This document shows positions 1 through 9,760 of a stretch of 64,000 nt of DNA, in pieces. Source of the stretch: Chlorops oryzae. Taxonomy: Eukaryota > Arthropoda > Insecta > Diptera > Chloropidae. Position 1 is the first letter of the stretch. Each line of letters starts with the position of its first letter. The notes under the pieces are model-generated. The model did no database searches. It was not told where the DNA came from and saw only the letters and a list, made by a program, of their open reading frames with translations. The stretch lies in assembly GCA_020466095.1 (NCBI GenBank), contig CM035808.1:79896779-79960778 (forward strand), in the 5' to 3' direction. The translations under genes and the position numbers were made by a program.

Positions 1-699
1 TAACGTTAACAGATTTTAATGACCGCAGTCTCAAAAATTTCGGCACTCATTGTGGTCTTCGGCACTTGAATTGAAAATTTAATTTTTTGATACCATACCC
101 ATTTTTCGACCTGTTAAAAGGCGAAACCCAAAATTAAGTAAAAAAATTTCGCAAACTATATTTTTAAAGAATTAATTTTAAAATCCTTCATCTAAGGCTC
201 GTTTGAATTCTAATTTTGTATATTTTTTGAATATGCATAGCAAGTATGTTCTATGCGGATGTATCTTTGAAAAACCTCAAAATTTTAGCTTTAAGACGTC
301 CCAGGCCGCTCCAATAAAAACCGATTTTGTTGTTTTATGTCTTAAAATAAGAGTGAATATATTCTCTACAAAGTCGCAATTCAAGACCGTTTCCCGCAGA
401 ATCCAAATAAAAAAAAATTACCTTAAACCACGGATGGCCACACTAATTTCTATAATTTTTTTTTTTCATATTTCAGAGCCCTAGCGCGTCCATTAAATCA
501 CCTCCGATCGGCGCCAAATTTGAAACCAGTCAGTTTTATGCCAAATGGAAACTTTTTCCGCCCGACGCTTTGAAATCGATCAAAATTTTCAAAAAAAGAA
601 ACAGCCTAGACAGACGTATAGCATAATCGCGATTATCTCCGTTTTGCAGATTAAAGATGAATTATGTATAGATAAAAGTAGGATGCCGACGGTATAATA
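1..699. other. Unassigned AT-rich stretch, probably intron
   Basis: No recognisable gene. It lies upstream of the only host-like exon and is best read as intron. A pyrimidine tract ending in an AG at 475-476 is followed by a 53-codon open frame to a TAA at 636-638, discussed as a possible cryptic exon in the findings. A 12-bp palindrome TAATCGCGATTA sits near 625-637. Confidence 0.35.
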
Positions 700-912
700 G
701 CATGTTTCCACATAGTGAATTAACTAAATGAATTAGAGTTATTTCGGACATTTAGAAGCGTATAATTGCGATTTATTATTGTAAATATTGGTTTTCAGAA
801 GACTAAAAAATCAAATAATAATGTTCGGATAAGATTTGATGCAGATGCTATTACAAGACTCTATATTCGCATATAGGTTAATTCACTATATTAATTCAAT
901 GTGGAAACATGC
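700..912. mobile_element. 213-bp MITE with TA target duplication
   Basis: Terminal inverted repeats GCATGTTTCCACAT (700-713) and ATGTGGAAACATGC (899-912) are exact inversions and are flanked on both sides by TA (698-699, 913-914). The inverted similarity continues a little inwards (left ..AGTGAATTAACTAA, right the inverse with small gaps). There is no coding capacity. TA duplication is typical of Tc1/mariner-type elements, so this is probably a non-autonomous member; the superfamily is inference. Confidence 0.6.
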
Positions 913-1482
913 TATAATGCCCATATGTTTTGCGAATAGATTATAATTATAATTATACATCATCATTTTCTTGCTCAAATCTTTTACGGAAGCTGAAAGA
1001 CTATCCGTTTAAGTTAATGCGAAAGAAATAAAAGCTTATATTTTTGAAGAAAGTAATTTAAACGTGAGTGAATTTGAGTCCATGGCGCACAGCTTTTGTC
1101 AACTTACTTCTGTTAAATAGTGACCATTCTCGATAATATCGTGAAATTATAGACTAAATTCGAATACTTCTAATTAGCGTATGCCTACAAAGTTTATAAA
1201 ATAAGCCAAAGTACAATTTTGTTTTATTACATGTGTTTGGTATAGGAATTTTATTTGATTATTTATAGCGTTGAGCCATTTAAAACCAACGTTGTGCTTT
1301 TCCCACGAAGGCCTTTTAATCCAACTCGCCATTACTGCCGTTAAAAAAATCTTTTTCTTTAACATCAATAAACATGTTCACTTCAAATAGATTAACTTAC
1401 TTATTCTTAAATGAGATTGAAGTACTTATTATAGGCAGGGAACAATTATTTGGCAATATTGAAACCAATTTATGTTTTTCAG
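913..1482. other. Intronic AT-rich DNA upstream of the terminal exon
   Basis: No gene, repeat or RNA recognised. It ends in the splice acceptor at 1471-1482 and is most simply the distal part of the last intron. Confidence 0.4.
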
Positions 1483-1867
1483 ATCATCCAATGGTGCCAA
1501 CAAACGCTACGAAAACTCAAGTGGATATGTAGGTAGCTCTGGCGGTGTTGTCAGCGGAGGAAATTCAAACATATGGAGTGGACCTTCTGGAGGTCATATT
1601 GGACATGGAAGTTCCTCTAACGGTGTGCAAACATTAAAATCATATATTAGCAATGGTATGGGATCGACATCCATACATGGCTCAAGCTGGCAAAAAGTTG
1701 TTTCTGGAGAAGAAAACTCGTATCGCCCAGTCACTTCTTCCCATGACCGGTACGATCGCACATATAATGAAAGATCTAGTGGTTATCCAAGTAGTAGCAA
1801 TTCATTCAATGCAAGTAATGCGCGAACTGCACCGGACCGGTACAATGCCCCTATTTCGCGATACTGA
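1483..1867 (+). CDS. Terminal exon of a Ser/Gly-rich host protein
   Basis: The exon begins after a pyrimidine-rich acceptor (TATGTTTTTCAG, AG at 1481-1482) and ends at the TGA 1865-1867. The first base completes a split codon, so the preceding exon ends in phase 2. The 127 or so encoded residues are low complexity: Gly, Ser, Asn and Tyr rich, with Gly-Gly-Ser blocks at the start, one SWQKV stretch, repeated Asp-Arg-Tyr motifs, and a C-terminal SRY. Such tails occur on RNA-binding proteins (hnRNPs, SAFB-like scaffold factors), where they mediate low-affinity assembly, but no folded domain is visible here and I cannot name the gene. The rest of the gene must lie to the left of the window or in the first 1.4 kb. 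No other exon of it is convincing here. The ATG at 1472 lies inside the acceptor and is not a real start. Confidence 0.6.
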
Positions 1868-1947
1868 TACACCGGGAGGACATAAGAATTCTTCCATTAT
1901 ATCTGTATATGAACCCGCATGCATTTTGCTTAAAATTTATCTTTTCC

Positions 1948-1953
1948 AATAAA
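1948..1953 (+). promoter_or_regulatory. Poly(A) signal AATAAA
   Basis: A canonical AATAAA lies 81 bp beyond the stop codon of the terminal exon, followed by T-rich sequence at 1965-2000. It is the expected 3' processing signal for that gene. Confidence 0.55.
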
Positions 1954-2789
1954 GATTTCACAGATATATGTTCAACTTCTTTAATATGAAACTTTAACTA
2001 TGGTGAATTAATAGCTTGTATAATATTTTCTATATCACAACTGTTCTAACTAATCGTACCCCACAAATGCAGAGTTTTACGCAAGAACTTCGACATCCGC
2101 ATCAGCATTAATCCATGCCAGTGATTGCCGTCAGTATGCCCGCGGGCAACGCCTATTGATGTGAAGCTGAAACTATACAATACTACAAGCGACACTTCCC
2201 ATTTGCGGGAAAAAATCACTAAGACGAGTGAGGAGAGCTTATGTAAACCGACTTTGCCCATTCACAATCTGACTTTGCCCACAGTTAATACACTCACACA
2301 TATAGTAATATGGGGGTCATTTACAACAACAACCAAATTCCGTGGTGAACTAGTGATGCTATATTTTTTTGAGTATTCACTTAATTTTGTATCTAAACAT
2401 ACTTGCGATGAAATTTTTTAATGTTTTCTTTCTAATGTTAAACTTTTTTAGTTTTTTATGATAGTTTATGCAATTCTGTACCTTTTTCATTCAGAAGAGC
2501 TCCAAAAATATATAGTTTATGCATTCTATTTATCATGACATGTCATAAGTACTTGATCCACTAGTTATGTATCGAGCAATTTTAGTTATGATATCACTGA
2601 ATATTTAATATCAGCTGTTCTGTAGTGGAATTCAAACTTTTTGATAATCGGTCATAGTCGACGTATGAGTACTCTGCTTTAGCGTTCCTCAATATGAGCA
2701 AAATTCTATCTAATTATTTTTAATTGTATAAAAATAACATATTTTGCTGTAAAATATGATGAGTTCTTATGAAAAACATTTGATTACCA

Positions 2790-2835
<46 letters not shown>

Positions 2836-2998
2836 TTTTAACAAAAATTTTAGTTCATGTTACAAGATTATAAAATATTTGTTACACCGGAACCGGAATT
2901 TTCAGAGGGCGTGCTACGTTTTCTATTTTTCTATAAGAATGCATGCACAGGGGGCCTACTTCAATTCAACACACACGTTTTTTGCCAAGTGCCATCTA
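1954..2998. other. Intergenic DNA with a TA microsatellite
   Basis: No gene recognised. About 41 bp of pure (TA)n lie at 2792-2832. A slightly GC-richer segment at 2050-2290 carries small open frames on both strands, but nothing in them resembles a protein family I know. Confidence 0.4.
2792..2832. repeat. (TA)n microsatellite
   Basis: Uninterrupted alternation of T and A for about 41 bp. Confidence 0.9.
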
Positions 2999-3000
2999 TA

Positions 3001-4193
3001 GTAGGGGAATGTACCCGATTGTGGACATAGTTTTGTTTTTCGCTATTAACTTCTTTCCACCCCAAAATTTTTCATTTATATGCACACCGTTGGCCATAAA
3101 AAAATTTGTTCCCGGTTGTGGACACCCTTGTAAAATCGCTTTAAAACTTAAAAATATGAAGTAAAATCCATATAAATGTATGCAGATAGATTATTTAGAC
3201 TTTTATTTATTAAGAAACGAATGGCCTTCAGTGACAAAATGGAAAAAATTGGCTTTCAATGGCAAAAAAGAAAAAGAATCATTAATTTTGTTTAATGCGC
3301 TTTGTCGATGGCTTGGCTGGCAGTATTGCTTGCTGTTTTGGTGGCTGTTTACGCTTCTTCGGGGGAGAGGGGGGCAGGATCGTCTTTAGCTGCTGCACTA
3401 AAACTTTGTTTTCTGTGCGCTTAGCTGATTTATCAGCTTTCTCATGGAAATGTCTAACGTTTTCCGGAGATGTTAGCACAGTGGCTTTCAGCGATTTTCG
3501 ACCGCGATTCATTGCCTAATAGCGACGATCATTACATTTAAATTTGTTCCTTTTAAATTATCAGATTCTCTCGGTGTCGACATAACGCGTAATGCTTAAA
3601 AATAATATATATTTCACACATTAAACACGATATATGCACGACAGCAACTTTTGTATATATATAGAAAAATTTATAAACTATGTGAGAATTATAAGAGTGC
3701 CAATTGCACCTTCTTAATATGCACCGTTATCAACGATATTTTGCAGTTTTCTGGCAAAACACACACTTTAAATGCAAAAAACTACGGTGTCCACAACCAG
3801 GTACATTAGGGTGTCCACAACTGGAAATGGTGGACATTTTTCTTTTATTCAGCAGATTTAGGCAAAACAAAAGCTTACTAGAACTTCATATCACATCATA
3901 TACTGTATAATAAAGTTTAACACTTACCTTTTAGCGACGATTTTCTTCGAATAATCAAACTTCAAAAAAAAGCAAACATTAGAAATGCTTCAAAATTTTT
4001 GCAATTTTTTTTATATTTTTTTGGTTTATAAAAAAAGTATGGGTATGTACGTTTTAGTATTTGCTCAGATTATATGTGCCGACGAAATACAACTATGGTA
4101 TTAATCAGTTTAGACGTATCTGACCCCTATTTAAAAAAAAAAATGGGGGTGTCCACAACCGGAGCATGTCCACAACCGGGTACATTCCCCTAC
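3001..4193. mobile_element. 1.19-kb pogo/Tigger-like non-autonomous DNA transposon
   Basis: The ends are inverted repeats: GTAGGGGAATGTACCC at 3001-3016 and its exact inverse at 4178-4193. Similarity extends to about 28 bp (next bases CGATTGTGGACAT against CGGTTGTGGACAT). TA flanks both ends (2999-3000, 4194-4195). The motif GTTGTGGACA, or its inverse, recurs inside near 3116, 3790, 3815, 4150 and 4168, like subterminal transposase-binding repeats. On the minus strand a basic peptide at 3282-3512 opens with RGRKSLKATVLTSPEN, which resembles the Arg/Lys-rich C-terminal tail of pogo-type transposases. No DDE core is present, so this looks like an internally deleted derivative. A solitary left-end-like segment recurs at about 47728-47770. 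Confidence 0.65.
3282..3512 (-). pseudogene. Transposase C-terminal tail remnant (pogo-like)
   Basis: This 76-codon frame is inside the 3001-4193 element. Its first 20 residues (Arg-Gly-Arg-Lys..., ...Val-Leu-Thr-Ser-Pro-Glu-Asn) match the pattern of the linker after the DDE domain of pogo/Tigger transposases. The rest is Lys/Pro/Gln rich. Catalytic residues and the helix-turn-helix are absent. The assignment rests on this short pattern and could be coincidence. Confidence 0.35.
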
Positions 4194-4195
4194 TA

Positions 4196-4569
4196 TATGC
4201 ACTCACATAAAATAAACTGACTTTCATCACGATTTGTGTACAGACGAACTCAAACATCGACATTACAATCTGACTTTCAACACAGTAGAGCTCAAAGTTT
4301 ATTACCCCTAGGAAGCGTGAGGTATATTTCCCGGAGGCAACTAGTACTTTTACCAAAACTAAAGAACTTCGTATAAAGCTCTGACTAGTATTGCATGGAA
4401 AAATGGTTTTTCGTGTCAGTAATAATAGTTGCCATGATATAGTTGTTGCAAAGAGCGTTGGTAGTCTGAAATCAAAAATAAAATCTATCTATATATTACA
4501 AATATTTTTGTAAATAAAACAAACACCAAAAGTAATTCGGTGTCTTTTAAATATTGTGTATAGGGGGCT
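4196..4569. other. Unassigned AT-rich DNA
   Basis: I see no gene or repeat unit in this stretch between the pogo-like element and the tandem duplication. Confidence 0.4.
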
Positions 4570-4780
4570 CAAAAATTTTAGACCAAAAAACAAACTAAAA
4601 AAACCACAAATTATGGTGAATAATCTTTCACAATGTACTAGTGTTGTACTATACTCAATTTACGCAATTGGTTCAAAAAATTTTAGGACAAAAAACGAAC
4701 TAAAAACAAACCACAAATTATGGTGAATAATCTTTCAAAAATAACTAGTGTTGTACTATACCCAATTTACCCAATTGGTT
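4570..4780 (+). repeat. Tandem duplication of about 105 bp
   Basis: Two adjacent copies, 4570-4673 and 4674-4780, share the blocks CCACAAATTATGGTGAATAA and CTAGTGTTGTACTATAC in the same order and spacing. They differ by a few substitutions and small indels. No coding content. Confidence 0.8.
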
Positions 4781-5169
4781 CCCAAATTACTAAAAAGGCG
4801 TTAGTTCAAGTGTAAAAATGGTGATTTTTAGCCCACACGCAATTTTAATTTTGTACAGAATAAAACATTACCAGGGGTATAAAGAAGAACCAGTACTCGT
4901 GGAATTAGAACTAGTACAACGCTAGAACTTAACTACTCATACTTCCTGCAGAGCTGTTGTACTGTTCACCACAGCAGTCGTTGAAAAACTCCATATTTTT
5001 CAGTCGCACTGTTGTTAATTGTTTCCTGTTGTATTCACTCCTACACATTCGTATCATACCTACAAGCCAAGGCGTATTTAACAAGGTGGTGTCAATATCA
5101 AGTTTGTCTTCTCCGTAAGCAATAAGGTTTTTAAATTTTAGTTTATGAATTTTTAATTTTCCTTTCAAT
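4781..5169. other. Unassigned DNA beside the gypsy remnant
   Basis: A minus-strand 79-codon frame at 4929-5168 adjoins the gypsy RNase H remnant, but it does not resemble RNase H or integrase. It probably represents different sequence joined after a deletion. Confidence 0.3.
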
Positions 5170-5179
5170 AAAATAATGG

Positions 5180-5760
5180 TAGCGGCACAGTTATCTTTTC
5201 CTTTAATATATTATATAACAAAGTCGTATTCTTCGAAATCTAATCTCATTCGTGTTAGCTTGGATGATGGGTTTTTCATGGAGAACAGATAAGTTAAAGG
5301 TTTATGATCACTTTAATTAAAAAATTTTATCCATAGATGTAGGGTCTGAAAAAATTAATTGCCCAATGGCCCTGTTAGCTCTTGCTCTATTACTGACTAA
5401 CTGCTTTCGCCTTTAGTGAATGATCTTGAAGCGAATGCGATGGGTAATTAGGCACCATCGTAATTTTGTGATAATACTGCGCCGCACGCTATCTTGCTTG
5501 CATCAGTTGCTATGCAAAATTCTTTATTGAAGTCTGGGTATTTTAGTATTCGGGGAGAGAGGATGTATTTGTTTTAAATAATTAAATGCCTTATCGCAGT
5601 CTTCAGTCCATTCAAATGTGGATTTTTTTCTGGTTAATTTCGTGAGGTGTATTGGATAACACTGCGACATTTTAGAGGTCATGTTTTGTTTGCCAAAGAA
5701 ATAAACTCCTTAAACCCCTTTTTGCCTTGGAAGATTATTCAGAAAAGAAAACAGTGCAAC
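5180..5760 (-). pseudogene. Gypsy RNase H / RT-thumb remnant
   Basis: This is the minus-strand counterpart of 55260-55800. It retains the region around the RNase H start, the IKGKDN-type end of the domain near 5190-5200, and the thumb-region LTRKK motif near 5630. Several frameshifts and stops make it non-functional. It is joined at its 3' end to unrelated sequence, so the integrase part is missing. Compared with copy 2, the segment encoding the RT palm, including the YMDD motif, is replaced by the block at 5761-7639. Confidence 0.65.
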
Positions 5761-5961
5761 ATTGATTACATATTATTTTCATAGTTCGGAACCATTTGCG
5801 TTGGGTTGAAAAATTTTGTGCATAACCAAAGGGTGATTTTGCGTTTTTTCTTCCGATTTTTGGTAAAAATTGTTCAACTTTGCAGCGGAAAAACAGTATC
5901 ATGTAGTGCTCGGATGCAGTTCGTGTATATAAAGACGTTGTTTAGTTATAGCTTTTCTATA

Positions 5962-7144
5962 CAGGAGATTTCCGATTTAACGAGCTCAATGTTGCCAGCA
6001 CTTCTCGTTAAATCGAATTTCTCGTTAAATTGAGTACCATCATAAAATCAGTTTTTTCTTATTGTAAGAGATTAAAATTATAAATTGGGCTTATAAACAA
6101 TTTTTTATTTCAAAAGAATTATTATAACAAAAAAAAAAACATAACAACTCTTCATTTTGGTTCATATTAAACATATACATAACGTCTATGTAAACAGAGT
6201 AAAACACTTATGAGATCACGTTTTATTTAAATTATAAAATACATAAGGTAATATGGGGCATTCTTTTATAAACCGAACAAAAAAAGGGGGAAAATTAACC
6301 TAGGTCTTTTCAATTGCGCGATATTTTTTACAGCTTCTAGATATGAAATTATTCAACATGTAGTCCAAAATATTTCTCAGAATGCTTTATTTACGGAAGA
6401 CCGTTAGTTTAAAGTTTGCTGAAAACCCGTTTTTTAACATAAATTCAAAGAAAATTTGATGAATTGAATTGAGAGTTTACTGTCAAAGAGAAATGATGAT
6501 AAGTAAACAACTGCAGTGTTGCCATTAGAAAAATGTATTTTTGCATTAAAAAAGGGGGAGGGGTTTGAGAAATCTTTTGCTTGATTACATGGCGAGTCTG
6601 ATTTATACCAGACCTGTAGCAATCCAACTCCCCGCGGGGGGCAAAGAAATTTCCACAATTTTTTTCCTTTTAATTTTCGTAATTCCTTCCACCTAAGACC
6701 AAGAATCGTGGTGGGGCAAAGACCCTCCTAGCCCCTAGGTTGGTACGCGACTGATTTCTACTAACGTATGCTTACGTGGGGGATTAAAAATTGAAATCAC
6801 TGAACAACTGTGCACAATTAAAGCGGTAAGTCCAACACCGCCTGCGCTTTTTCGATTTCACGCAGGTCACGCAAAATTGAACATTACTTTTCATACATTG
6901 ACTGCTTGCGGCAGATGGCGCAGCACACGCGCTTTTAGACTCCTCGCTTAACTATTTCTTGGATTCCTATTTGTTTCTCTTTATGCTTTTTCACTGATTT
7001 CTTATGTTGCTCGCTAAACCGAGTCCACACAAAAATTTTTGTGCCATTTTGCTCGTTAAATAAGATACTCAATGGAACGAATTTAAATGCTCGTTAAATG
7101 CGAAACTCGCTGACGCGAATACTCGTTAAATCGGAAATCTCCTG
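5962..7144. mobile_element. 1.18-kb MITE with 23-bp inverted ends and TA duplication
   Basis: CAGGAGATTTCCGATTTAAC at 5962-5981 is repeated in exact inversion at the right end, and the inversion continues three more bases (CGAG/CTCG). TA flanks both ends (5960-5961, 7145-7146). CTCGTTAAAT and close variants recur several times just inside both ends (around 6002-6030 and 7030-7130), as expected for subterminal binding sites. No transposase frame is visible. The CAG start, TA duplication and TCGTTA-type repeats fit the pogo/Tigger branch of Tc1/mariner; that is inference. Confidence 0.75.
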
Positions 7145-7294
7145 TATTTGCATCAAAAAATTTAAAAAATTTTTTATTGCCTTAGGAGCTATAGGCAGTG
7201 ATGCTAGTTGTAGGGAATTTTCATTTTATTGACTTTGATAAAATTTGTGTATCAATTTTTGAGCTTTGAGGAACCAATTAGAAATAATTTCATA

Positions 7295-7387
7295 CAATCA
7301 TATGAAGAAAACTGATTCGTTATAAGTCGATTCCCTATACGTCAATTTTTTAGGAACGAGAGACGACTTATAACGAGACCCCACTGG
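7295..7387. mobile_element. Fragment with a Tigger-like terminus
   Basis: ACTTATAACGAGACCCCACTG at the right edge (about 7367-7387) resembles an inverted Tigger-type end (CAGTGGGGTCTCGTTATAA). A partial inverse, TTCGTTATAAGTCG, lies at about 7317-7330. The left terminus proper is missing, so this is a truncated copy. Confidence 0.4.
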
Positions 7388-7639
7388 CTATAGGCCATAC
7401 AAAATAAAATAAGATAAAAACACGTCAAATTTTAGGAATTTTTGCAATTTTCACCTACTAGATAGTTTTTTCGGGTCAGTTTGTACTTAAAATATTTCAA
7501 ATGAGTTCAGAGCTATAAATTGTGATGGATAGGAAATTAAAATATTGAACGGATTACGAGATATAGCCATAAGTAAGTAAGTAATTTAACTCTCGGCCCC
7601 ACTTTTTGAAGTCCATTTAAAAAAAAGTGATTTTTCTTC

Positions 7640-8230
7640 TAGCTCGATTTTGTGAAAACCAGATACTAAATCTAGGCAAGAAAAATATTTTGCTCTTCAA
7701 AGTTGATCTAAAATGTCATCAATTCTCGATAATAGGTATTTGTCTGCAACTAGTTGTTTATTTAGCTGTCCGTAATCTATTACTATTCCCAATTTTTTTT
7801 TTCTGGGTTACCTGGAGATGATTTTTTCGGGACACGTAGGATAGGACTGTTATATTGTGAGGCTGAGGGTTCTTAGATGTCATCTTGTAGCATTTTTGTA
7901 ATTTGTTTGTCGATTTCGGGTTTGTGGGTATGTGGTGTTCCATAGTTTTTAATGTTAACCGGGGTTTTGTCCGTCAATTGAAGTTTTTGTCTATAAAAGT
8001 TGTTAAAATTTACTTTGTCTCTATCTTATGCAAATATGTCGGTGTAAGTTTCAAATAGTTCTAAAAATTTCGATTGGTTATGTAAAGAGCAGTTTTTCTC
8101 TAATTCGTCCAAAACTATTTTTGCTCTATTGGGTAGGTCTTGTTTGGCGTCAATGTTAACTACATGATAGCATGATAGGGTTTTTAAAGTGGATGTTTCT
8201 TTTATTGCTATTTCCACCCCTATTTTGGTT
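7640..8230 (-). pseudogene. Gypsy protease/RT linker and RT N-terminus remnant
   Basis: On the minus strand this matches 56180-56620. The linker frame at 8217-8026 leads into the RT fingers region, which ends near 7640 at the segment equivalent to 'LDL.SGFHQIEL' in copy 2. Stops and indels interrupt it. The first RT catalytic Asp (in the CLDL motif) is still encoded, but the YMDD palm is lost to the neighbouring block. Confidence 0.6.
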
Positions 8231-8479
8231 ATTGTTTGTGGGACCTCTATTGAAATTGTTTCTATTATTATAATTTTGATTCGGGTAGAAGTTCGAATAT
8301 CTGGGGTTGGAGGGATAAAAATTCGATTATCTAGGGTTTGGGGTTTTATTGTTGTAGAAGTTATTTCTACCGCGTCCCCAAAAATTTCCGTTTGATCGTC
8401 CCATCACATTACGTAGTTGATATTACGGGACTGATCATCTGCTGTTGAATTGATTAAAACTAGTTTTGAGATAGCTTCA

Positions 8480-8854
8480 TTCATAGTGTTAATTTGGCCA
8501 GCTTGCTTATATTTGTCGTTTCGGATTTAGCAAGTTTTTGTGCTAATTCGGTGGTTAAACCGCCCGATATGTATGCATTTTGCAGAAGGTTGGTAGTTTC
8601 TTCCAATTCTTTTGCATAATCATTGACTGATTTTTTTCCCTGTTTCAGATTATTAAGTGTAGCACTTAGAGCCTGCAAGGAATCTCTTTTTACGTTCGTC
8701 TTTAGTTTCTTTATGATCGCACTCAAAGACGATTCTGTGGTTATTAAAGTTCTGGAAAATTTAATGACCTTTGTTTTAACTAGTGATACTGCGAAGGTCT
8801 TCGTGCGTTTCTTTTATTGAGTCTATTATTTGAATATCATCCATGAACTGCTAC
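8480..8854 (-). pseudogene. Gypsy gag remnant, main part
   Basis: The minus-strand frame 8726-8481 encodes NLKQGKKSVNDYAKELEE followed by an alanine/leucine-rich helical stretch. This resembles the capsid C-terminal region of 297/17.6/ZAM-type gypsy gag proteins. The frame extends upstream (to 8854) with one shift. It is separated from its N-terminal part by the insertion 8859-9617. It is not functional. Confidence 0.55.
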
Positions 8855-8858
8855 AGGT

Positions 8859-9617
8859 TGTTGGGAGTCACGCCTTGACTCCAACATTAAGGTCCCCTCC
8901 TGCTCCACCTCTGCAAACTTTTTGAAGTGTTTGAATGTTGTAACACAAGCGTCAGCACATCAACCGGGCATGATATCCGATACTCAACAACAACAACAAG
9001 TATCATGCACAGCGACCGACGATGAGCGAGCAGCGATCAACTTGGCAGAAAGACAGACAAATAGAAAGAACAATAAAAGACAACGACACCAGCAACGCGG
9101 AAGTGCAATTCAGCACTTATGACTAGGTCAGTTGTTCTTTGGCGAATAACTGGGTCAAATGTTCTGTGGCAATATCACAGCGGATCAACAATAATGACAA
9201 GAAGAAAGTGCATCACATCAAAATACTATTGCGACAGAGCCAAGTCAGCACTTTCACTGAATATAAGCGGAGCCTCGATCAACGAGAAAGAGAGACTGAT
9301 TGTGACCGTTCCAGCAGAAGTCTCGTCTAAGCGCACGTACTAACACGAAGCCACGACGCTTAGATCCAGAATAGGGAAGTTTCAAGTAAATTGTCAGGAG
9401 CTAGGATTCACATATATATCTCTTAGACATAAGGATTACATTTTTATAAATAAAAGGATTGAACATTGTCAATCTTGTCTTTTATTTAAAAGGAATATAG
9501 GATTGTATGACGTGCGTACCTACCCAAGTGCCACGGCGTCATACCATATCCCAACATTAATTGTGGCGCAGCCGGTAGGAGTTGGGAGATGTTGGGAGTC
9601 ACGCCTTGACTCCAACA
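8859..9617 (+). mobile_element. LTR-plus-primer-site insertion with AGGT duplication
   Basis: An LTR of about 698 bp (8859-9556, TGTTGGG...CCCAACA) is followed by 7 bp, a primer-binding site (9564-9581), 8 bp, and then the first 28 bp of the LTR again (9590-9617). The whole is bounded by AGGT at 8855-8858 and 9618-9621, inside the gypsy gag. The 28-bp terminal unit is itself an imperfect palindrome ending in CCAACA, so the shortened right copy still offers an LTR-like end. AATAAA-type signals lie near 9450. This is a highly reduced LTR retrotransposon with no coding sequence. Confidence 0.7.
9564..9581 (+). promoter_or_regulatory. Primer-binding site, serine-tRNA type
   Basis: TGGCGCAGCCGGTAGGA begins 7 bp after the LTR end. 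It closely resembles the TGGCGCAGTCGGTAGGA-type site of 17.6/297-like gypsy elements, thought to pair with tRNA-Ser. Confidence 0.65.
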
Positions 9618-9621
9618 AGGT

Positions 9622-9700
9622 TTTCAAATTTGCCGTCAAACTCTGGTAGCAGCTTTGAAGTTGTGTTTAAAAATTCTACCGGCGTCATTTTTGGATGTTT
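9622..9700 (-). pseudogene. Gypsy gag remnant, N-terminal part
   Basis: The minus strand encodes a short gag segment (PEFDGKFEN near 9625-9655) that continues in register into the segment left of 8855 once the 759-bp insertion and one copy of AGGT are removed. This identifies the insertion site precisely. Upstream of about 9700 the frame is lost. Confidence 0.55.
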
Positions 9701-9760
9701 TGTAATCAAAAATTCGTTTTATTTCGTTATTATTCACTTAATTTCGTCCATATTTAAATT

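Larger units (their letters stand above)
5761..7639. mobile_element. Foreign block replacing the RT palm of gypsy copy 1
   Basis: The gypsy homology stops at about 5760 and restarts at about 7640, and roughly 550 bp of RT coding sequence is missing between them. The block contains the MITE 5962-7144 and a Tigger-like end at 7295-7387. The remainder (5761-5960, 7147-7290, 7388-7639) is AT-rich and not recognised. Confidence 0.5.
5170..9760 (-). mobile_element. Decayed Ty3/gypsy retrotransposon, copy 1 (minus)
   Basis: On the minus strand, in order, are gag pieces (about 9690-9622 and 8854-8480), a gag/protease-to-RT linker (8480-8020), the start of RT (8020-7640), a foreign block, and the RT C-terminal end with RNase H (5760-5180). 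Nucleotide similarity to the gypsy copy at 54640-56640 is plain in the linker/RT and RNase H parts. All frames are broken by stops and indels. Two insertions interrupt it: the 5761-7639 block and the LTR-type insertion 8859-9617. LTRs were not identified. Confidence 0.7.

Noticed and set aside
1653..1952. 99-codon plus-strand frame over the terminal exon
   Set aside because: It is the alternative frame of the exon at 1483-1867 and extends past its stop into the poly(A) signal. The composition fits the other frame.
2046..2421. Overlapping open frames on both strands
   Set aside because: No motif recognised on either strand and the frames shadow each other.
9564..9581. tRNA gene fragment
   Set aside because: Only the 18-nt primer-binding match is present next to an LTR. 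There is no tRNA body or internal promoter boxes.
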